A stretch of DNA of 64,000 nucleotides from Allopontixanthobacter confluentis. Lineage in GTDB: Bacteria; Pseudomonadota; Alphaproteobacteria; Sphingomonadales; Sphingomonadaceae. Every line of letters starts with the position of its first letter. The first letter of the stretch is position 1. This document shows positions 55,682 to 64,000 of the stretch, piece after piece. The translations under genes and the position numbers were made by a program. Where the stretch lies: assembly GCF_009827615.1 (NCBI RefSeq), contig NZ_WTYU01000002.1:62001-126000 (forward strand), given 5' to 3'. The notes beneath the pieces are model-generated. The model did no database searches and had not been told where the DNA came from. It was given only the letters and a program-made list of their open reading frames with translations.

Positions 55682-56016
55682 ATCATCTCATCCTCATCCA
55701 GCTCAGCCATGGTCAACGCATGTTCGGGATTTCTGGCTGAAGACTTCGATGATTATGTGCGTCATCAAGGCGCAAAGTCGACGCGAAATTCTATCGCCTG
55801 AACGCCCGCTTCCGGCGAGCCTAGCGTTTGGTCTTATTACCGACTTGGGGTCGCTTTCGGAATGGCGGGAATTGCGCAGCCGTAAGGCAAAGCCGCATGG
55901 TTGCTTTCGGGAGCGGGCATTGGATCCGCTGAGAGCCGCAGGTGGGGTGGAAAACCGCCATTAGCATTACCGCGGTTAGTGTGACAGACTGCCCAACTTT
56001 GGTGGGAGTGAAAGCG
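55682..56016. other. 335 bases without a supportable gene
   Basis: Contains short open frames without start signals or family motifs. The composition and broken frames match the decaying stretch that follows. Confidence 0.5.
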
Positions 56017-56391
56017 ATGAACTGGTTCTGGTTGGCCGCGGCGGGCATGGCTTTCCTCACCTTTGCCATTCATACTTTCGTCGGGACCGGATTTGCCGTG
56101 CCGCCTTTATGAGCCGCCACGGCGCATGTCCCAATAGCCACGATCTGGCTCAATTACCTGTGTTGGCACATCGTTACCGGCGTCCTGTTGCTCTTGGCTT
56201 TCGGCTTCTTAGCGGTCGGTGCAGGGGGCGCGGACAGCGATGTCGCGATCCTCTGCACCGCTTCATTCGCCTGCGTTTCGGTGGTCAGCGTAACCGCCAC
56301 GCTCAAGGGGGGAATAGCCGTTCACCGATTTCCTGCCAGCTATCTGGGCGCGACGACGGCGGCGCTCGGCCTTGCGGGATTTATACCGTGA
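56017..56391 (+). pseudogene. Membrane-protein pseudogene with an in-frame TGA
   Basis: Reads MNWFWLAAAGMAFLTFAIHT and on to GTGFAVPPL, then TGA at 56110, and in the same frame AATAHVPIATIWLNYLCWH followed by three more hydrophobic helices to the stop at 56389-56391. About 124 residues if restored, with the look of a four-helix membrane protein (WLNYLCWHIVTGVLLLL is characteristic). A single base change of a codon would explain the loss. No frameshift is needed. Confidence 0.6.
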
Positions 56392-56460
56392 TCACCTCGC
56401 TACTTATCGCCAACCGGGGCAAACTGGATGCCGGGTGATCCACACCGCGCGGCGGCCTGA
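56388..56460 (+). pseudogene. Relic of a biotin carboxylase 5' end
   Basis: The frame from GTG 56388 reads VITSLLIANRGKLDAG before a stop at 56436. After a one-base shift it continues VIHTARR (56435-56455). This aligns with MINSLLIANRGEIACRIIRTARE at the start of the intact carboxylase at 61195, including nucleotide matches such as CTTATCGCCAA and ACCGCGCG. It ends after about 23 codons, so it is a truncated, decayed copy. Confidence 0.6.
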
Positions 56461-56750
56461 AATCCTAATGTCTGCAGTTGGGTCGTTAGCTGACAGTCAG
56501 CTTTTTTCCGGGGAACGCCCGAACCGGACAGCTGGCTTCAGGCGCTCGCCGGGCAACCGATGACCATCTCGAAGTAATTAACATTGCTTTCTCCGCGTTC
56601 TGTCTGACATCTTGGCAGCGCCCAGTGCTGTAATTTCAAAGTGCCCAATTGTAGAACACACTCGTTTGTGCAGCTTGCGGGTCTGCCTCGTGTCCGCTGC
56701 TGGCCAGGGTGTCTTGCCCCCCACACCATTGCGCCTTAGTGCGGCTTGTG
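56461..56750. other. 290 bases between the relic and crtY
   Basis: Contains a palindrome AGCTGACAGTCAGCT (56488-56502) followed by T residues, which may act as a terminator. Upstream of crtY there is no clear promoter consensus. No gene seen. Confidence 0.45.
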
Positions 56751-57938
56751 ATGAGCGGGCGCAGAACCGATGTGGCGATAATAGGCGGCGGCTTGTCCGG
56801 CGGGCTGATCGCGCTTGCGCTGAACAGGCAGCATCCTGCCATGGAAGTGACGCTGATCGAACAGGGCGAAAACCTGGGCGGAAACCACAGGTGGAGCTGG
56901 TTTGACAGCGATCTTGACGCCGCTTCCCATGCCTTGCTCCAGCCGTTTTTCACCACCTGCTGGCATGGCTATGACGTGAAGTTTCCTGCCTATTCGCGGC
57001 AGCTTTCGTCACCGTACAAATCCCTGTCATCGCAGGATTTCGATAGCGGCCTGCGCCGCGAACTGGCAGCTGACACTATCTTGACCGGCACGGCGGTTGC
57101 CGCGCTGGATGCGCATGGCGTGGCTTTTGCCGATGGCACGCGCCTGTCAGCCCGCATCGTGCTGGATTGCAGGGGCGCTGTCCCCAGCGCGCATCTGACA
57201 GGCGGCTGGCAAGTGTTCATGGGCCGGCATATCCGGCTGGCCCACCCGCACGGCCTGGACCGCCCTGTCATCATGGATGCGGCGATCAACCAGCATGGCG
57301 CATACCGCTTTGTCTATGTCCTGCCCTTGTCGACCACTGACCTGTTCATCGAAGATACGTATTATGCGGACGAACCGGCGCTTTACCGCGATATTTTGTC
57401 CGCCCGCATTGATGCCTATTGCCGCAGCCATGACTGGAAGGGCGACATTATCGGGGTTGAAACGGGTGTCCTGCCGGTCATCACGGGCGGCAATTTTGCC
57501 GCCTATCAGCAGGACCAACGGATAGATGGCGTGGGCATGGCTGGTGCGCGGGGCGGGTTTGTCCATCCGCTGACCAGCTATACCCTGCCATTTGCGGTGG
57601 AAACCGCGCTGGCCATCGCCAGCAATGCGCAATTGCCCGGCCCAGGGATGGCGCAGATGCTGGAACAGCGGGCGCGCCAGCACTGGTCCGCCACGGCGTT
57701 TTATCGCCTGCTGGGCACCATGCTGTTCGGCGCTGCGCTGCCGGAAGAACGGTACAAGGTGTTTGAACATTTCTACCGGCTGCCTGAAAATCTAATCGAA
57801 CGGTTTTATGCGGCCCACTCCACTTTGCCTGACAAGGCCCGCATCCTTGTCGGGAAACCACCCGTATCTGTCGCAAAGGCGATTGGCGCCCTGATCGGCC
57901 GGGGGCGGCCACTGGTGGCCCCGCAGGAGAATATTTGA
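56751..57938 (+). CDS. crtY: Lycopene beta-cyclase
   Basis: 395 residues. Membrane-associated flavoprotein that closes the rings of lycopene to beta-carotene. FAD motif IIGGGLSGGLIALAL near residue 8, the family NHRWSWF, and active-site segment FIEDTYYADEPAL plus GVLPVITGG and GARGGFVHPLTSYTLP. ATG 56751 (MSGRRTDVAI) chosen; GTG 56748 is an alternative. First gene of the crt unit, overlapping crtI by one base (TGATG). Confidence 0.95.
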   Translation: MSGRRTDVAIIGGGLSGGLIALALNRQHPAMEVTLIEQGENLGGNHRWSWFDSDLDAASHALLQPFFTTCWHGYDVKFPAYSRQLSSPYKSLSSQDFDSGLRRELAADTILTGTAVAALDAHGVAFADGTRLSARIVLDCRGAVPSAHLTGGWQVFMGRHIRLAHPHGLDRPVIMDAAINQHGAYRFVYVLPLSTTDLFIEDTYYADEPALYRDILSARIDAYCRSHDWKGDIIGVETGVLPVITGGNFAAYQQDQRIDGVGMAGARGGFVHPLTSYTLPFAVETALAIASNAQLPGPGMAQMLEQRARQHWSATAFYRLLGTMLFGAALPEERYKVFEHFYRLPENLIERFYAAHSTLPDKARILVGKPPVSVAKAIGALIGRGRPLVAPQENI

Positions 57939-59518
57939 TGACTGCCACCACCACGCATACGCTGTCGCCGGAATTGGGCATGCAAATGGGCACGGCCACG
58001 GCCCCCTTGGCAAAACCTGCGCCCAAACCGCCCACGGGCAAGACTGCCTGCGTTATCGGATCGGGCTTTGGCGGGCTGGCGCTGGCGATCAGGCTGCAAT
58101 CGGCAGGCATCGCCACCACCGTGATCGAAGGGCGCGACAAGCCCGGCGGCCGCGCCTATTTCTGGGAAAAGGACGGCTTTACGTTCGATGCCGGCCCAAC
58201 TGTCGTCACCGACCCGCCCTGCCTCAAGGAATTGTGGGAACTGACCGGGCATGACATGGCAGACGACGTTGAACTGATGCCGGTCATGCCGTTTTACCGG
58301 CTGAACTGGCCCGATGGCGTCAATTTCGATTATTCCAACGATGAAGCGGGGCTGAAAGCGGAAATCAACCGCGTCGCGCCGGGCGATCTGGCCGGATATC
58401 AGGAATTTCTGACTTACAGCGCGGGCGTGCATGATGAAGGCTACGTCAAGCTGGGCACCGTGCCGTTTCTTGATTTCAAATCCATGATCAAGGCAGCGCC
58501 AGCATTGGCCAAATATCAGGCATGGCGCTCTGTCTATTCGATCGTGTCCAAATATATCAAATCGGAAAAGCTGCGCGAGGCATTGTCCTTCCACACCCTG
58601 CTGGTGGGCGGAAACCCGATGAAGACCAGCGCCATTTACGCGCTGATCCACAAGCTGGAAAAGGATGGCGGCGTCTGGTGGACGCGCGGGGGCACCAATC
58701 GCCTGATCGCCGGCATGATCCGCCATTTTGAACGGCTGGGCGGCACCATGATGGTGGGCGATCCGGTGGCGCAGGTGCATACAGTAGGCAATATGGCGTC
58801 CGAAGTGGAAACCGAAGGCGGCTTTCGCCAGCGGTTTGATGCCGTGGCCAGCAATGCCGATATCATGCACACCTACCGCGATCTTCTGTCCGGCACCAAG
58901 CGGGGCAAGGATTATTCCAAGAGCCTATCGCGCAAGAAATTCAGCCCCGGGCTATTTGTTGTGCACTTCGGGCTGGAAGGCACCTGGCCCGGCATTCCGC
59001 ACCACATGATCCTGTTCGGCCCGCGCTATAAGGGCCTGCTGGACGACATTTACGACAATGGCGTGTTGCCGCAGGATTTCAGCATCTATCTGCACCACCC
59101 CACCGTGACTGACCCGAGCATGGCACCGCCGGGCAAAAGCACATTCTATGCGCTGGTTCCGGTGGCCCATATGGGCAAGCTGGCAGTGGATTGGGACGAA
59201 GTCGGCCCAATTCTGGAAAAGCGCATTCTTGACGAAGTGGGCCGTCGCCTCATCCCCGATATTCACGACCGCATCGTGACCAAGTTCCATTACGCGCCCA
59301 AGGATTTCAACGCCGATCTCAACGCCCATCTGGGCAGCGCGTTCAGCCTGGAGCCTATACTTACACAAAGCGCGTGGTTCCGCGGCCATAACCGTGATGA
59401 CAAGATACCCAATTTTTACCTGACCGGTGCAGGCACACATCCCGGCGCCGGCATCCCCGGCGTGGTCGGCAGTGCCAAGGCAACGGCAGGCCTGATGATC
59501 AAGGATCTGACTGAATGA
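57938..59518 (+). CDS. crtI: Phytoene desaturase (CrtI)
   Basis: 526 residues. Converts phytoene to lycopene by four desaturations with FAD. Dinucleotide motif GSGFGGLALA (41-50) lies after an unusual 33-residue Pro/Thr/Ala extension. Substrate core: GRDKPGGRAYFWEKDGFTFDAGP, FHTLLVGGNPMKTSAIYALI and the C-terminal TGAGTHPGAGIPGVVGSAKAT signature. TGATG overlap with crtY and ATGA overlap with the next gene. Nothing suggests a truncated activity. Confidence 0.96.
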   Translation: MTATTTHTLSPELGMQMGTATAPLAKPAPKPPTGKTACVIGSGFGGLALAIRLQSAGIATTVIEGRDKPGGRAYFWEKDGFTFDAGPTVVTDPPCLKELWELTGHDMADDVELMPVMPFYRLNWPDGVNFDYSNDEAGLKAEINRVAPGDLAGYQEFLTYSAGVHDEGYVKLGTVPFLDFKSMIKAAPALAKYQAWRSVYSIVSKYIKSEKLREALSFHTLLVGGNPMKTSAIYALIHKLEKDGGVWWTRGGTNRLIAGMIRHFERLGGTMMVGDPVAQVHTVGNMASEVETEGGFRQRFDAVASNADIMHTYRDLLSGTKRGKDYSKSLSRKKFSPGLFVVHFGLEGTWPGIPHHMILFGPRYKGLLDDIYDNGVLPQDFSIYLHHPTVTDPSMAPPGKSTFYALVPVAHMGKLAVDWDEVGPILEKRILDEVGRRLIPDIHDRIVTKFHYAPKDFNADLNAHLGSAFSLEPILTQSAWFRGHNRDDKIPNFYLTGAGTHPGAGIPGVVGSAKATAGLMIKDLTE

Positions 59519-60108
59519 ATACGCCTATCAAACGTCTGGCAGTCTATTGCGGTTCAGCCAGCCCTGCCGACCCGCGCTATATCGACTTGGCCCGCGAAGT
59601 GGGCACGGTGCTGGCAGGACGGGGCATCGGCGTCGTTTACGGCGGCGGCAGGCTGGGCCTGATGGGCGCCGTGGCTGCAGGCGCGCTGGATGCTGGCGGC
59701 GAAGTCATCGGCATCATCCCCGAAGCGCTGGCGGGCAGCGAAGTTGCTAATAATGACTGCACTGAACTGCACATCGTTTCCGGGATGCACGAACGCAAGC
59801 AGCGTTTCACCGACCTGTCCGACGGGTTTGTCACCATTCCCGGCGGGGTCGGCACGATGGACGAATTGTGGGAAGCCATCAGCTGGGCGCAGTTGGGCTA
59901 TCATACCAAGCCGGTCGGCCTGCTGAATGCGTTTGGCTTCTACGATCACCTGATCGCCTTCAATCGCCAGATGGCGGATGTCGGCTTTGTCCGTCCGGCG
60001 CATCAGGGCATCATGATTGCCGACGAAAGTCTGGACAAACTGCTGGAGCGGATGGCAGCTTATGTGCCGCACACACCGATATTCAAAATGAAGGCGAGCG
60101 ACCTCTGA
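59515..60108 (+). CDS. LOG-family (cytokinin riboside phosphoribohydrolase type) protein
   Basis: 197 residues. LOG fold with VYCGSASPADPRY, VYGGGRLGLMGAVAAGALDAGGEVIGIIP, MHERKQRF and the active-site PGGVGTMDELWEAISW. Family enzymes cleave N-glycosidic bonds of nucleoside monophosphates. It overlaps crtI by ATGA and lies before crtB, so it is co-translated with the carotenoid genes, though the chemical link is unknown. Confidence 0.9.
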   Translation: MNTPIKRLAVYCGSASPADPRYIDLAREVGTVLAGRGIGVVYGGGRLGLMGAVAAGALDAGGEVIGIIPEALAGSEVANNDCTELHIVSGMHERKQRFTDLSDGFVTIPGGVGTMDELWEAISWAQLGYHTKPVGLLNAFGFYDHLIAFNRQMADVGFVRPAHQGIMIADESLDKLLERMAAYVPHTPIFKMKASDL

Positions 60109-60155
60109 GCCCCCCGAAGCAATCCCGTCCACGCCTGTTGGCGCCATCGCGCATC

Positions 60156-61145
60156 ATGCGGTCCACCCCTGCACAGGCAGGCGGTGGCCGTAACCGTGCT
60201 GCGCTGGTGGAAAAAGCGCACCAATCCATCATTCGTGGTTCCCGCAGCTTTGCCTTTGCATCATCGCTGTTTGACCGGCCAACGCGTGAAAAGGCGTGGC
60301 TGCTATATGCTTGGTGCCGGCGCTGCGACGATATTGCCGATGATCAGGACCATGGCGGGGAACTTGGCCGCCAGTCTGGCGCGCATTCCGGTGCGAAAGA
60401 CCGGGTGAAGGGCATCCGCATCCTGACCAACCGTGCGCTGGAAGGGATGCCGACTGCGGATATCGGTTTCGATGCGCTGGGCATGTTGGCTCGTGAATGC
60501 CCCATCACCCAGGATATGACAGACGATGTCATTCGCGGGTTCGCGATGGATGCGGATGAATGGCGCCCCCGCACCGAAGGCGACATGATGCGCTATTGCT
60601 ACCACGTGGCGGGCGCAGTGGGCGTGATGATGGCGCATGTGATGGGCGTGGACAGCCGGGACAGCGACACTTTTGACCGCGCCTGCGACCTGGGGCTGGC
60701 TTTCCAGCTGGCCAATATCGCCCGCGATGTGGTGGAAGATGATGCCGCCGGGCGGTGCTATCTGCCGGTGGAATGGCTCGTGGAAATGGACCTGTCGCCA
60801 GGCCAGCACTGCAAACCTGCCAACAGGTTCGAACTGGCATCGCTGATGCCGCGCATGATTGCGCTGATGGACCATCATGCGGATGCCGCGCGGATTGGCG
60901 CTGCACGGCTGCATTTTCGCCAACGCTGGGCCGTGCTTTCCGCGGCGCGCATCTATACCGCCATCGGCCACAAGGTTCTGCGCCGCGGGCAGAAAGCATG
61001 GCACAACCGCGTGGTTGTCGGTCCGCTGGCCAAGCTGGGCCATGTCATTGCCGCCTTTTTCGAAGCGTTGGCCAATTCGCCGCCTGTGCTGGATGAAATG
61101 CCGCGCTGGACGCGTGCCGAATTGCGCCCGGTAAAAGGCTGGTAG
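60156..61145 (+). CDS. crtB: Phytoene synthase
   Basis: 329 residues. Joins two GGPP molecules into phytoene. The two Asp-rich helices are present: CRRCDDIADDQD (residues about 55-66) and ANIARDVVEDDAAGRCYLP near 190. Start is uncertain: ATG 60156 (MRSTPAQAGG), TTG 60138 or GTG 60219; the conserved part begins at KAHQSIIRGSRSFAFAS. Same strand as crtI. crtE, which makes GGPP, and hydroxylases are not in the window. Confidence 0.93.
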   Translation: MRSTPAQAGGGRNRAALVEKAHQSIIRGSRSFAFASSLFDRPTREKAWLLYAWCRRCDDIADDQDHGGELGRQSGAHSGAKDRVKGIRILTNRALEGMPTADIGFDALGMLARECPITQDMTDDVIRGFAMDADEWRPRTEGDMMRYCYHVAGAVGVMMAHVMGVDSRDSDTFDRACDLGLAFQLANIARDVVEDDAAGRCYLPVEWLVEMDLSPGQHCKPANRFELASLMPRMIALMDHHADAARIGAARLHFRQRWAVLSAARIYTAIGHKVLRRGQKAWHNRVVVGPLAKLGHVIAAFFEALANSPPVLDEMPRWTRAELRPVKGW

Positions 61146-61194
61146 TACGCACTCCTGCTTGAAGCGATCGGGTCGGCAGGCTAGCGCAGCTTCC

Positions 61195-63063
61195 ATGATC
61201 AATTCCCTGCTTATCGCCAATCGCGGCGAAATTGCCTGCCGCATCATCCGCACCGCGCGAGAGATGGGTATTCGCACCATTGCCATCTATTCCGATGCCG
61301 ATGCCAAGGCGCTGCATGTGCGGATGGCGGATGAAGCGGTGCACATCGGCCCCAGCCCTGCTGCCGAAAGCTATCTGATAGGCGAAAAGATTATCGCCGC
61401 AGCCCGCCAGGCCGGGGCTGAGGCCATTCATCCAGGCTATGGCTTCCTGTCGGAAAATGCGGATTTTGCTGCAGCGGTGCAGGATGCCGGAATTGTCTGG
61501 GTCGGGCCAGACCCTGACAGCATCCGCGCAATGGGCCTGAAGGATGCAGCAAAAAAGCTGATGCAGGATGCCGGCGTGCCGGTAACGCCGGGCTATATGG
61601 GGGAAGACCAGTCGCCCGAACGCCTGCAACAGGAAGCCGATGCAATTGGCTATCCCGTGCTGATCAAGGCTGTTGCCGGCGGCGGCGGCAAGGGCATGCG
61701 CAAGGTTGATGCTGCGCCGCAATTCGTTGAAATGCTTGAAAGTTGCCAGCGGGAAGCCAGCGCCAGTTTCGGCAATACGCATGTGCTTCTCGAAAAATGG
61801 ATCACCAGCCCGCGCCATATCGAAGTGCAGATTTTCGGCGACAGTCACGGCACGGTCGTTCACCTGTTCGAACGCGACTGTTCGCTGCAAAGACGCCACC
61901 AGAAAGTGATCGAGGAAGCCCCTGCACCGGGCATGGATGACGCCACGCGGGACGATTTATGCTGCGCAGCAATTCGTGCAGCAAAAGCGGTCAATTACAA
62001 GGGTGCCGGAACGGTCGAATTCATTGCCGATGCTAGTGAGGGCCTCCATGCCGACCGCATCTGGTTCATGGAAATGAACACCCGCCTTCAGGTTGAACAT
62101 CCGGTGACAGAGGAAATCACCGGTGTCGATCTGGTGGAATGGCAATTGCGGGTCGCCAGCGGGGAGGCAATCCCCCTGCAGCAGGACGAAATCGTGATTG
62201 ACGGCCATGCCATTGAAGCACGGCTTTATGCAGAGGATCCGACACGGGGTTTCCTGCCCAGCACCGGCACGCTGGACCATCTCGACCTTGGCGATGATGG
62301 CCGGATTGAAACCGGCGTGGAAGAAGGCGATGCCATATCGCCATTCTATGATCCGATGGTGGCCAAGCTGGTGGCATGGGGTGAAGACCGGGACGATGCG
62401 ATAGAACGTCTGACGCAAATGGCTGAAGATGCCGAAGTCTGGCCCGTGCGCACCAATGCCGCCTTCATCGCCAATGCCCTGGCGGATGATGATTTCATTG
62501 CCGGCAGGCTGGATACGTCATTTATCGAAGCCAAGGGCGATGCGCTGATACCGCCTGCCGAGCCTGATGCAGCCGTATTGCGCGGCGCGGCGCAGATCGC
62601 GCTGGCCGCCAATGAAGACCATCCTGCGGAACTCGCCGGTTTCCGCCTCAATGCCGCGCCGCGCCTCGGCGTGGCACTGGGGCAGGCAGGCAACTTCACC
62701 AATGTCGCCCTGACCGAGACGCAATTGGAACCCACCATGACCGGCTTTGCCGACGGTCCGCAGATTGTCGTGTTCGACAAGGGACAGGCGCATGGGTTCA
62801 CAATGGATGCGCGCGGTTCTGGTGCCGGTGCTGTGTCCGACGGAGCGATCATCGCCCCGATGCCGGGCAAGGTCATTGCGGTGGATGTGGCCGAAGGCGA
62901 TCACGTTACTGCAGGCCAGCGGCTGATGGTGCTCGAAGCGATGAAGATGGAACACGCCCTGACCGCTCCGTTCAATGGCGTGGTGGCCGACATGACCGCC
63001 AGCCAAGGCGCGCAAGTGCAAGTCGAGGCGGTGCTGGCGCGGATTGAAAAGGCCGAAGAATGA
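61195..63063 (+). CDS. Acyl-CoA carboxylase alpha subunit (biotin carboxylase + biotin carrier)
   Basis: 622 residues. Biotin carboxylase domain: INSLLIANRGEIACRIIRTAREMG at the start, ATP-grasp VAGGGGKGMRK, MEMNTRLQVEHPVTEEITG. A BT-like linker is followed by the biotinyl carrier with EAMKMEH near residue 583 (the Lys carries biotin). With the next gene it carboxylates propionyl-, acetyl- or 3-methylcrotonyl-CoA; specificity is not readable. ATGA overlap with the beta subunit. Confidence 0.93.
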   Translation: MINSLLIANRGEIACRIIRTAREMGIRTIAIYSDADAKALHVRMADEAVHIGPSPAAESYLIGEKIIAAARQAGAEAIHPGYGFLSENADFAAAVQDAGIVWVGPDPDSIRAMGLKDAAKKLMQDAGVPVTPGYMGEDQSPERLQQEADAIGYPVLIKAVAGGGGKGMRKVDAAPQFVEMLESCQREASASFGNTHVLLEKWITSPRHIEVQIFGDSHGTVVHLFERDCSLQRRHQKVIEEAPAPGMDDATRDDLCCAAIRAAKAVNYKGAGTVEFIADASEGLHADRIWFMEMNTRLQVEHPVTEEITGVDLVEWQLRVASGEAIPLQQDEIVIDGHAIEARLYAEDPTRGFLPSTGTLDHLDLGDDGRIETGVEEGDAISPFYDPMVAKLVAWGEDRDDAIERLTQMAEDAEVWPVRTNAAFIANALADDDFIAGRLDTSFIEAKGDALIPPAEPDAAVLRGAAQIALAANEDHPAELAGFRLNAAPRLGVALGQAGNFTNVALTETQLEPTMTGFADGPQIVVFDKGQAHGFTMDARGSGAGAVSDGAIIAPMPGKVIAVDVAEGDHVTAGQRLMVLEAMKMEHALTAPFNGVVADMTASQGAQVQVEAVLARIEKAEE

Positions 63064-64000
63064 GCTGGAAGCCCGAACTGGACGAGCTGGCACATCGCCG
63101 CGCCCTTGCCGAGCAAATGGGCGGCGCTGACAAGGTCGAACGCCAGCACGCCCGGGGCAAACTGGATGCGCGCGCACGGCTGGCAGGGCTGGTTGATGCA
63201 GGCTCCTTCCGCGAAATTGGCAAGATTGCCGGCAAAGGCACCTATTCGCCAGAGGGCCAACTGGAAGCGGTCATGCCGGCCCCGTTCCTGTTTGGCCGCG
63301 CCAATATTGAAGGGCGGCCGGTGGTTGCCAGTGCGGATGATTTCACCGTGCGCGGCGGCGCGGGCGATGCCGCCATTTACCGCAAGATGACCCAGTGCGA
63401 GGCCATGGCCAACCAGATGCGTCTGCCGCTTATCCGCATGATTGACGGAACGGGCGGGGGCGGCTCGGTGAAAACGCTGGAAACCATCGGCGCGACCTAT
63501 GTGCCCGCCGTGCCGGGGTGGAGCGATGTCGTCACCAATCTCGATACCGTGCCGGTGGTGGCATTGGCGCTTGGCCCCACGGCAGGCCTTGGCGCGGCGC
63601 GGGTGGTGGCCAGCCATTATTCGGTCATGGTCAAGGGGCTGAGCCAATTGTTCGCCGCTGGTCCCGCCGTGGTCGAAGCGCTGGGCGAAGCATCCGACAA
63701 GGAAAGCCTGGGCGGCAGCGAGATACACACGCGTAACGGCGTGGTGGATGATGAAGTGGCGAGCGAGGCGGAAGCCTTTGCCGCAGCCCGGCGTTTCCTG
63801 TCCTATCTGCCCGGCCACGTCGGCGCGCTGGCGGCCCGCACGCCGCCGCACGATCCGGTCGATCGGCGCGAAGAAGCCTTGCTGGAACTGGTCCCGCGAG
63901 AAGCAAAGCAGGTCTATTCCATGCGCCGCGCGCTGGAGATGATTTTTGACCGTGGCAGCACGTTTGAAATGGGCCGCCTGTGGGGCCGCGCGGCCATCAC
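63060..64000 (+). CDS. Acyl-CoA carboxylase beta subunit (carboxyltransferase), partial
   Basis: First 313 codons; runs off the window end. Starts MSWKPELDELAHRRALAEQ with ATG 63060 overlapping the alpha-subunit stop. Carboxyltransferase segments: KVERQHARGKLDARARLAGLVDAGSF, ADDFTVRGGAGDAAIYRKM, IDGTGGGGSVKTLE and RVVASHYSVMV. The beta subunit takes CO2 from carboxybiotin to the acyl-CoA. C-terminal half missing, so the substrate class is undecided (propionyl or methylcrotonyl). Confidence 0.93.
   Translation, partial: MSWKPELDELAHRRALAEQMGGADKVERQHARGKLDARARLAGLVDAGSFREIGKIAGKGTYSPEGQLEAVMPAPFLFGRANIEGRPVVASADDFTVRGGAGDAAIYRKMTQCEAMANQMRLPLIRMIDGTGGGGSVKTLETIGATYVPAVPGWSDVVTNLDTVPVVALALGPTAGLGAARVVASHYSVMVKGLSQLFAAGPAVVEALGEASDKESLGGSEIHTRNGVVDDEVASEAEAFAAARRFLSYLPGHVGALAARTPPHDPVDRREEALLELVPREAKQVYSMRRALEMIFDRGSTFEMGRLWGRAAI

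Overview
The window reads as chromosomal DNA of an alphaproteobacterium in the order Sphingomonadales, most likely Erythrobacteraceae (Erythrobacter/Altererythrobacter type). The basis is the high GC content, the carotenoid genes crtY, crtI and crtB, a large TonB-dependent receptor, an alphaproteobacterial SspB, a complete Tol-Pal operon next to a compact his operon, and several acyl-CoA dehydrogenases. The genus is inference. No rRNA, tRNA, CRISPR array, insertion sequence or prophage was recognised.

Layout. 0.1-9.5 kb: hemF, a PdeM-type phosphoesterase, infC (probably starting at ATA), a DASS-family transporter, a Cys/Met-metabolism PLP enzyme, a TonB-dependent receptor, a J-domain protein and a tiny secreted ORF. 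9.5-14 kb, minus strand: ybgC-tolQ-tolR-tolA-tolB-pal. 14.1-18 kb, minus strand: hisB-hisH-hisA-hisF, a miniature PEP-CTERM protein, hisE and a HIT protein. 18-20 kb: sspB, a conserved small protein and gmk. 20-29 kb: lipid or hydroxy-acid catabolism with two SDRs, three acyl-CoA dehydrogenases, an MFS carrier, a zinc alcohol dehydrogenase and an APH-fold kinase. The ACAD plus APH pairing resembles the 4-hydroxyacyl-CoA pathway.

29-44.5 kb is a mosaic of short units: a lipoprotein-type subtilase autotransporter, dapD, dipeptidase M19, DUF427, DoxX-like, SWIB, a PEBP-like protein, an S41 lipoprotein, a cold-shock protein, two GFA-family proteins, a PhnA-like domain, a fasciclin lipoprotein, a YaiI-like protein, an ion channel, a DJ-1/PfpI protein, an exported RidA and a 51-residue protein. 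44.6-46.8 kb looks acquired: a DUF2726 nuclease-like gene faces a lower-GC cluster of a DUF1828 protein, a histidine-rich protein and perhaps a third small ORF. This is the best candidate for an undescribed system.

46.8-54.7 kb: a lipoprotein, a Cys-rich protein, thiC with a TPP riboswitch and a coupled small gene, a nitronate monooxygenase, a DUF885 lipoprotein and a MipA/OmpV protein. 54.7-56.75 kb is gene-poor and decaying: one membrane protein, one pseudogene with an in-frame TGA, and a relic of a biotin carboxylase start. 56.75-64 kb, plus strand: crtY-crtI-LOG-crtB, then an acyl-CoA carboxylase alpha subunit and a beta subunit cut by the window edge.

Short tandem repeats of 13-15 bp recur at gene ends and between genes (8.5, 14.9, 16.0, 37.9 and 44.0 kb).
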